Positions 14,854 to 19,652 of a stretch of DNA of 19,652 bases are shown piece after piece. The DNA lies in NCBI GenBank assembly GCA_017997825.1, contig JAGOEH010000044.1:1-19652 (forward strand), given 5' to 3'. This DNA comes from Candidatus Delongbacteria bacterium (GTDB taxonomy: Bacteria; JAGOEH01). The position numbers and the translations under genes were made by a program. The notes beneath the pieces were generated by a model. That model was not told where the DNA came from. It was given only the letters and a program-made list of their open reading frames with translations, and did no database searches. Position 1 is the first letter of the stretch. Each line of letters opens with the position of its first letter.

Positions 14854-15720
14854 TTATTTTTTTCTTAAATTCTGAAGATAAAGTGAATCGATATAAAAAT
14901 GGAGACTCTTGCCATGAGGTCCCAGATCGTTAAGGGTATCCCGGTTGTCGATGATCATATAAACCCCGGCGGCATTGCCGATGTGGAGGGCGACCGACCG
15001 GTTGAATCGGTAATTATAGCGAGCGGTGGGGCTGTTGGTTTTAAGGAAAAGCCGTTCCGTGGTAATGGAACTATCGACGATGGCTTTGACCCAGACGGTA
15101 TCGGTACAAACGATGGTTAGACAGTGCGAATTGATGATCCTTGATGAATCCCGGCCCGAAGTTGCGGCCGGAGTCGGGTTCGGAAGGGGTATGGAATCCT
15201 TAATGGCGGTTGAATCGTTGGCTCGAAGTGAATCGGAAGTGATAATGGAATCATTCCGGATTGAATCCCGCTGATGGGTTTGATAATCGAAATCCGGTAA
15301 TGTTGCCGAGATATGGGTTGAATCGTTTCGGGCGATTGAGGAGTTGGATTGGGTTTTGCGGCACCAGATCACAAACAGAATAATCACCAGGAAAAAGAGG
15401 ATCAGCGAGATAATCACCGAGCTGGGTTTAAGTCCGAAATGGAGGTAGTCATTTTTTTCCAGTTCGATTCCGGACGGTTTACAATTCAGATTCTCTTCAT
15501 ACTGGCGGGCTAAGGCTGGTCCATCCAGACCCAGAAAATCGGCATAGGATTTAATGAAAACCCGGGTGAAGGGAGGTTCGGGCAGCAAGGTGTAATTATT
15601 ATCTTCCAAGGCTTGTAGATTATGCAGATTTATTTTAAGGTGGATATAGACATCTTCAAGACTGAGCCCTAAAGATTCTCGTTTATTTTTTAGTACTGAA
15701 CCAATATTCAATTGTTCCAT
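14854..15720 (-). CDS. rodZ: RodZ-like cytoskeletal anchor protein
   Basis: A bitopic membrane protein joining MreB filaments to the wall-synthesis complex. From the ATG at 15720: a HTH_25-type helix-turn-helix domain at residues 5-65 (IGSVLKNKRESLGLSLEDV, ALEDNNY, FTRVFIKSYADFLGLD), a membrane helix at 100-119, and a periplasmic linker at about 121-195 rich in Asp-Ser. The C-terminal domain (about 200-265, VWVKAIVDSS... IGNAAGVYMIIDN) fits RodZ's DUF4115. AAGGG 4-5 nt before the ATG decides this start; ATGs at 15741 and 15762 have no ribosome binding site. The HTH of RodZ contacts MreB rather than DNA in known cases. It is physically separate from mreBCD but about 5 kb away and has its own promoter. 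Confidence 0.9.
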   Translation of the reverse strand: MEQLNIGSVLKNKRESLGLSLEDVYIHLKINLHNLQALEDNNYTLLPEPPFTRVFIKSYADFLGLDGPALARQYEENLNCKPSGIELEKNDYLHFGLKPSSVIISLILFFLVIILFVIWCRKTQSNSSIARNDSTHISATLPDFDYQTHQRDSIRNDSIITSDSLRANDSTAIKDSIPLPNPTPAATSGRDSSRIINSHCLTIVCTDTVWVKAIVDSSITTERLFLKTNSPTARYNYRFNRSVALHIGNAAGVYMIIDNRDTLNDLGPHGKSLHFYIDSLYLQNLRKK

Positions 15721-15813
15721 CGTTCCCTTGGTTGATTCCATGATCGATAAACAAAAAATCATCCCGGATCGGCAATTCCACTTATTCCCGGAGGATTTAC
15801 AATGGTCAGAATG

Positions 15814-15842
15814 AACATATATAAAAAAAATGTTTTTGTCAA
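15814..15842 (-). promoter_or_regulatory. Promoter of the rodZ-like gene
   Basis: On the minus strand, TTGACA (15842-15837), a 17-nt spacer containing an 8-T run, and TATGTT (15819-15814; four of six matches). Transcription should begin near 15807, leaving a leader of about 87 nt. The leader carries two in-frame ATGs without ribosome binding sites. The -35 box begins 8 bases after the end of the ubiB-like gene. Confidence 0.7.
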
Positions 15843-15850
15843 GATTTTTT

Positions 15851-17506
15851 TTACCATCGGCCCGATTTTAAAATAGAAATAATCAGGATGACACCCAAGA
15901 CGGCGGCAAAAAGGTATCCGATGATGCCGACCACTGAATACCCCTGATAAACCGGAGCCAGATTCGAGCGCAGGATCAGGGATGAGGCGATGATCAAAGC
16001 GGAGATAATCAGACTGAGGGAAAGACGGTTGCTGACCCGGTCCAGCTCATTGATCAAATCTTTAAGAGACTGGATATCCAACTTAATCCGGATTTGATTT
16101 TCCCGGATATTTTTAAACAACGAGCGGATCTCTCGCGGCAATCCGGCAACCATACCCCGGAACTCTTCCAGAAAAAGGAGTCCGTCATGGGTCAGATCGC
16201 TCCACTGCCATTTTTGCTTGATACATTGCCGGATATAGGGGCGCCCCGATTCGATGAAATTGAACTCTGGATTGAGGTGATGAATAATATCTTCATAGGT
16301 TCCCAGGGTTTTCCCCAGTAAAACCCAATCGCGGGGGATATTCAGTTCGTGCCGGTTAAAGAGTTGATAGACATCCTGGATCACCAGCTTCACCTGAATC
16401 TGATTCAGAGGTAGGCCATAATACCGATAGATCAGGTGATCGATATCCGTTTTCAGGGTTCCCAGATCGCTCTGATCGGAGACGATTTCCATCTCAACCA
16501 GATGGCGGGCGATATGGTCTACATCCTGACGCCAGAATGCCATCATCAGGGAGGACAGATGATTCAGGTTTTCCCGGGAAAGGCGTCCGACCTGGCCGTA
16601 ATCCAGCGGAACAATCCGACCGGTATAATCGACCAGCAGGTTTCCGGGATGGGGATCGGCATGGAAATAGCCGTCTTCGATAATCTGTTTAAAGACGAAC
16701 GGCATCAGATGATGAATAACCGTATCGATTGAAATGCCGGCGGATTTGAGGGATTCTCGATCGGTGATTTTTATCCCCTGAATAAACTCCATCACCAAAA
16801 CCTGTTCGGTCGAAAATTCAGGATAGATCCGCGGGATATGGATTTGGGGCATCGATTGAAAATTCTTGCTGAAAATGGCCAGATGCTGGCTCTCATGATT
16901 GAGGTTGAGTTCCCGGTGGACGGTTTCTTTGAGTTCCTGAATAATCTGAGATGGTTGAAGACGTTTGAGTTCCGGCAGATAGCGTTCCAGGAGTCCGGCC
17001 AGGTCGCCCAGGATATCCAGATCCATTTTCATGATATGGGCTACTCCGGGGCGGAGGACCTTGATAATAACCTGATCTCCATTTATCAATTGCGCCCGGT
17101 GTACTTGGCCCAGGGAAGCGGTTCCGATCGGGATCTCATCGATCGACTGAAACTCTTCCAGGCGACCGGCTCCCCACTGGTCGACCAAAACAGCCCGTAT
17201 ATCTTTAAACGGTAATGGGGTAACCTGGTCGTGAAGTCGTGCAAGGTCATCAATCAGGTTCTGAGGGAGAAGAAATGAACGAAGACTGAGCAATTGCCCC
17301 AGTTTGATGAATGCCGGACCCAGTTCCTCCAAAACGATGCAAAAGCGTTGGGAAAATGAAAGGGCTTCTATCCCCCGTTTGGGAGCCGTAAATATCCGGC
17401 TTCCAAAGGTTTGGTAGTTAAGCAGATGAATACGGTGAACCAGTTCAGAGAATCCATTCTTTACCAGAATGTTGATGATCCGGCGATACCGGTTAAGGTG
17501 CAGCAT
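15851..17506 (-). CDS. UbiB/ABC1/ADCK-family kinase-like membrane protein
   Basis: An atypical protein-kinase-like ATPase, 551 residues. UbiB homologues support ubiquinone synthesis in proteobacteria and isoprenoid-lipid homeostasis elsewhere. Family features: the KxGQ motif (Lys68-Gln71, IKLGQ), the GTASLGQVH loop replacing the glycine-rich loop, IIKVLRPG with the ATP-binding Lys, the catalytic HADPHPGN (Asp284) and LDYGQ (Asp302), where DYG stands in place of DFG. Two C-terminal membrane helices lie at about 503-523 and 528-547, as in UbiB. The start is 16 bases after the stop of the small upstream gene and has only a weak ribosome binding site. It is the third gene of the hisS operon. No quinone-biosynthesis gene is nearby, so the ubiB symbol is withheld. 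Confidence 0.9.
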   Translation of the reverse strand: MLHLNRYRRIINILVKNGFSELVHRIHLLNYQTFGSRIFTAPKRGIEALSFSQRFCIVLEELGPAFIKLGQLLSLRSFLLPQNLIDDLARLHDQVTPLPFKDIRAVLVDQWGAGRLEEFQSIDEIPIGTASLGQVHRAQLINGDQVIIKVLRPGVAHIMKMDLDILGDLAGLLERYLPELKRLQPSQIIQELKETVHRELNLNHESQHLAIFSKNFQSMPQIHIPRIYPEFSTEQVLVMEFIQGIKITDRESLKSAGISIDTVIHHLMPFVFKQIIEDGYFHADPHPGNLLVDYTGRIVPLDYGQVGRLSRENLNHLSSLMMAFWRQDVDHIARHLVEMEIVSDQSDLGTLKTDIDHLIYRYYGLPLNQIQVKLVIQDVYQLFNRHELNIPRDWVLLGKTLGTYEDIIHHLNPEFNFIESGRPYIRQCIKQKWQWSDLTHDGLLFLEEFRGMVAGLPREIRSLFKNIRENQIRIKLDIQSLKDLINELDRVSNRLSLSLIISALIIASSLILRSNLAPVYQGYSVVGIIGYLFAAVLGVILIISILKSGRW

Positions 17507-17522
17507 GAGTCATGTCCAACCC

Positions 17523-17759
17523 TTACTCGGCCCGAATGTCCAGTAATTCACCCATCATCTGGTCATAGGTTTTGATGACATCGATGGAATAGCCCAATGC
17601 ATGGGGAATCTTGATCAGATCCACCATATCGCCGATGAGGCGGTCCTGACTCTCGGGATTGTCGCGTTCGGTGGTAGTGAGTTTCTGAATCGACCGGGCG
17701 GTCTGATCCAGTGCATCAGTCCATCGGGAAAGATTGGATGAATTTACGGATTGAATCAT
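17523..17759 (-). CDS. Small protein resembling flagellar rod/hook C-terminal segment
   Basis: A 78-residue soluble, mostly helical protein without signal or membrane segment. Residues 44-75 (GDMVDLIKI, VIKTYDQMMGELLDI) resemble the C-terminal helix of flagellar rod/hook proteins (FlgE/F/G type: a Met-Val-x-Leu/Met-Ile segment followed by V-I-x-T-x-D-x-M-x-x-x-L). Residues 1-29 (SVNSSNL, DALDQTARSIQKL) could be the matching N-terminal rod helix. Short proteins that join both terminal helices without the middle domain are known in some genomes. GGAGGG (17765-17770 on the complementary strand) 5 nt before the ATG makes this a well-supported gene. No other flagellar gene is in the window. It lies between hisS and the ubiB-like gene, 15 and 16 bases away. 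Confidence 0.7.
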   Translation of the reverse strand: MIQSVNSSNLSRWTDALDQTARSIQKLTTTERDNPESQDRLIGDMVDLIKIPHALGYSIDVIKTYDQMMGELLDIRAE

Positions 17760-17774
17760 GGAATCCCTCCGGTT

Positions 17775-19088
17775 TCATGGCCGCAGAAACGACACCAGTT
17801 CCTGCCAGCTCTGTTTATGTTCCTGACCTTGTTTCATATCGCGCAGGGTATAAACCTGCCGGGCAATCTCGTCTTCTCCGATGATCAGGCAAAATGGAAT
17901 CCCGGTTTTATTGGCATAGCTCAGACTCTTTTTAATTTTCTGGTCACCGGGAGCCATATCCGACGGAATGCCGGCCTGACGGAGCCGAATCAGCAGTTTG
18001 AATGATTCAGCCGGGGTCTGGATCGGAATGATCAGAACCTGAATCCCGCTTCCGGCACTTGTCTCCCGGTTCATCTCCGCCAATACGGCATAGATTACAT
18101 CCAGACCAAAACAGATACCGACTGCCGGATACGCATCATCGGAAGAAGAGTTTAAAAAGGCTCCGATAATCCGATCATAGCGGCCGCCGGCCGCCAGAGA
18201 TGATGTGATCCCGCCGGAAACCGCAAAGACTTCAAAAACCGTGCCGGTATAGATTTCCAAGCCACGAGCCAGGGAGGGATTGAGCATGACCGTTGCCTTC
18301 GGCATATCGGCGGCCTGCAGGTACCGGTTAAGCTCTTCCAGCTCAACCAAGCCATTCCGAATCCATTCATTCCGGTCCTGATACTCCCGATATCGGTCCA
18401 ACACGGACTCAACCTCGGCTCCTTCCGATACGGCCAACAAATCCAGCAGAATGCCGATCGGCTCGCCATCAATCCCCTTTTCATTCATCTCGCTGATCAC
18501 GCCATCCCGTCCGATCTTATGCAGTTTATCGATGCTCAGGATCACTCCGCTGACCTGGGTTTCAGGAATATTCAGCATCTGAATCAGTCCTGACAGCAGT
18601 TTCCGGTTATTGATCTCGATCCGAACCTGAATGCCCAGTTGATTAAAAACCTGGAATGCCATTACTAAAAGTTCCGCATCATAGCTCATTGATTTGGATC
18701 CGCACACATCGACATCACACTGAGTAAATTCTCTCATACGACCGGCCTTGATCGGACCATTCCGGAAAACTTTACCGATTTCATACCGTTTGAAGGGAAG
18801 CGGCATGGCGGCATTCATTCCGATATACCGGGCAAAGGGTACCGTCAAATCATATCGCATCCCCAGATTGCGTCCTCCCTGATCCTGAAGATGGTAGGTC
18901 TCCTTCAGAATCTCACTTCCTCCCGCATATTTTGAAGCCAGAATCTCAAAATAGTTCAGAATCGGCGTTTCCAGCGGCTGATAGCCATAAAGCCCGAAAT
19001 AGTGCTGAAGTGTGCTGATCACCTGATTTCTAATCATCTGCTCACAGGGACCATAATCCCGAGTCCCCTTCAGAATAGCCAAATCCAT
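17775..19088 (-). CDS. hisS: Histidyl-tRNA synthetase
   Basis: Class II synthetase charging tRNA-His. Recognisable parts: KGTRDYGP (motif near the N-terminus), RYDLTVPFARY, motif 2 YEIGKVFRNGPIKAGRMREFTQCD, the histidine loop LARGLEIYTGTVFE (RGLDYY in many bacteria), motif 3 AAGGRYDRI, and a C-terminal anticodon-binding domain from about residue 340. The RYDLTVPFARY and GRMREFTQCDVD wording is closer to the archaeal/eukaryotic-like HisRS group than to E. coli HisS. AAAGGA (19097-19102 on the complementary strand) is 8 nt from the ATG at 19088 but only 2 nt from the ATG at 19094, so 19088 is chosen. It heads a three-gene operon. Confidence 0.96.
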   Translation of the reverse strand: MDLAILKGTRDYGPCEQMIRNQVISTLQHYFGLYGYQPLETPILNYFEILASKYAGGSEILKETYHLQDQGGRNLGMRYDLTVPFARYIGMNAAMPLPFKRYEIGKVFRNGPIKAGRMREFTQCDVDVCGSKSMSYDAELLVMAFQVFNQLGIQVRIEINNRKLLSGLIQMLNIPETQVSGVILSIDKLHKIGRDGVISEMNEKGIDGEPIGILLDLLAVSEGAEVESVLDRYREYQDRNEWIRNGLVELEELNRYLQAADMPKATVMLNPSLARGLEIYTGTVFEVFAVSGGITSSLAAGGRYDRIIGAFLNSSSDDAYPAVGICFGLDVIYAVLAEMNRETSAGSGIQVLIIPIQTPAESFKLLIRLRQAGIPSDMAPGDQKIKKSLSYANKTGIPFCLIIGEDEIARQVYTLRDMKQGQEHKQSWQELVSFLRP

Positions 19089-19139
19089 AACCATGGTCCT
19101 TTCTCATCGTCTTAATCCTATACGGATCACTTTTAAAAT

Positions 19140-19168
19140 AAGTTAATCAATTCCAATCTGAAAGTCAA
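19140..19168 (-). promoter_or_regulatory. Probable promoter of the hisS operon
   Basis: On the minus strand, TTGACT (19168-19163; five of six matches to the -35 consensus), a 17-nt spacer and TAACTT (19145-19140), a weak -10. Transcription would begin near 19133, with a leader of about 45 nt before hisS. The -10 is poor, so the exact element is uncertain. Confidence 0.45.
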
Positions 19169-19238
19169 CAATAAACATCAGTGGAGCTCACAAGGCCTTA
19201 CCGGATTGATCAGATGGGGTTTTCCCGGTATTTTAGAC

Positions 19239-19267
19239 TTGACAAATCTATGAAATAAATGTAGTAT
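19239..19267 (+). promoter_or_regulatory. Strong promoter of the last, partial gene
   Basis: TTGACA (19239-19244), a 17-nt spacer and TAGTAT (19262-19267; four of six matches). Transcription should start near 19274, giving a leader of about 33 nt. AAAGGG (19293-19298) lies 8 nt before the ATG at 19307. It diverges from the hisS promoter. Confidence 0.75.
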
Positions 19268-19306
19268 AGGAATAAATAACTGATCTAATCCGAAAGGGAT
19301 AACCGG

Positions 19307-19652
19307 ATGACCGATACGGAAAAACTGAAGCAATACAAGGAAGAATTCGACACACTCCTGCCCTATTTCCAGCAACCTCCCCTGACCGATCACTATCAAG
19401 CGATGCATCAGAAGTACCTGGATCATTACAACATGGATTATACCAAACCCATCATCAAGGAAACCATCCAGGAATTTCGACGTACCCATCCGGTCGAAAA
19501 CTACACCAGCAGTCTGGAGGATGAGATCAATGGTTATATTGGTCAATTGATATCCACTGTCAACCAGGAATCAAGTTTTCAGCATTTTATATTCATGAAA
19601 ATGATCCAGCAGCATGGGGCCATCCTGAAAGAGGAGAAGGAGTTGACGGAAT
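19307..19652 (+). CDS. Unrecognised cytoplasmic protein, 3' end outside the window
   Basis: The first 115 residues of a protein beginning MTDTEKLKQYKEEFDTLL, open to the end of the window. It has no signal peptide or membrane segment, is acidic and helical in appearance, and is rich in Gln, Glu, His and Tyr (QAMHQKYLDHYNMDY at about 31-45). I recognise no family and propose no function. The start is well supported by AAAGGG at 8 nt and a good promoter at 19239-19267. The reading frame is confirmed by absence of stops for 346 bases, while the other plus-strand frames are interrupted. Confidence 0.75.
   Translation, partial: MTDTEKLKQYKEEFDTLLPYFQQPPLTDHYQAMHQKYLDHYNMDYTKPIIKETIQEFRRTHPVENYTSSLEDEINGYIGQLISTVNQESSFQHFIFMKMIQQHGAILKEEKELTE

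Noticed and set aside
14854-15720. HTH protein as a transcription regulator
   Set aside because: The HTH_25 domain followed by one membrane helix and a DUF4115-like periplasmic domain is the RodZ arrangement; the HTH there binds MreB.
15721-15762. Upstream ATGs at 15762 and 15741 for the RodZ-like gene
   Set aside because: Neither has a ribosome binding site, and RodZ proteins normally begin a few residues before the HTH; AAGGG fits the ATG at 15720.
19178-19546. 122-codon minus-strand ORF opposite the last partial gene
   Set aside because: The plus-strand frame has a good promoter and Shine-Dalgarno and stays open to the window end; the minus-strand ORF has neither.
1-19652. CRISPR array, transposase, prophage, tRNA or rRNA genes
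   Set aside because: I saw no direct-repeat array with spacers, no transposase or phage-like protein, and no tRNA- or rRNA-like sequence; the region is core chromosomal content.

Overview
This window reads as ordinary bacterial chromosome: about 19 protein genes packed tightly, with no tRNA, rRNA, CRISPR array, insertion sequence or prophage gene that I can see. A complete rod-shape (elongasome) gene set, MreC, RodZ and several secreted proteins point to a rod-shaped, probably Gram-negative bacterium. Promoters of the TTGACA / TATAAT type and clear AGGAG-like ribosome binding sites argue against a Bacteroidota host, whose promoter consensus differs and whose Shine-Dalgarno sites are usually weak. 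Beyond that I cannot name the lineage; an uncultured phylum is possible but is only a guess.

Layout. (1) Positions 1-3213, plus strand: a three-gene sugar-phosphate operon. It holds a PPi-type phosphofructokinase (5' end outside the window), a two-SIS-domain sugar-phosphate isomerase/deaminase-like protein and a ROK sugar kinase. It ends at an intrinsic terminator lying inside the 3' end of the opposing gene. (2) 11793 down to 3218, minus strand: a nine-gene run, glyS - small membrane protein - mreB - mreC - mreD - mrdA - rodA - comF - radical SAM. Most junctions overlap or are a few bases apart, and one good promoter lies upstream of glyS. (3) 11949-12602, plus strand: coaE, diverging from glyS, with a promoter placed so that its mRNA should be leaderless. 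(4) 14792 down to 12569, minus strand: three secreted proteins of unknown function, two of them TPR proteins, behind their own promoter. (5) 15720-14854, minus strand: a RodZ-like protein with its own promoter. (6) 19088 down to 15851, minus strand: hisS - a 78-residue protein resembling the C-terminal segment of flagellar rod/hook proteins - a UbiB/ABC1-type kinase-like membrane protein. (7) From 19307, plus strand: the start of an unrecognised gene with a strong promoter, cut by the window end.

How they fit together. MreB filaments, MreC, MreD and RodZ organise the RodA glycosyltransferase and the PBP2 transpeptidase for lateral wall growth. Here five of those genes are co-transcribed with glycyl-tRNA synthetase, and RodZ is encoded about 5 kb away. 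The operon in (1) could feed a free sugar or amino sugar into glycolysis using PPi as the phosphoryl donor at the PFK step. The least explained parts are the three-gene secreted/TPR cassette, the flagellar-like miniprotein and the last partial gene. No stretch over 300 bases lacks a gene; the longest gaps (11794-11948 and 19089-19306) hold divergent promoters.
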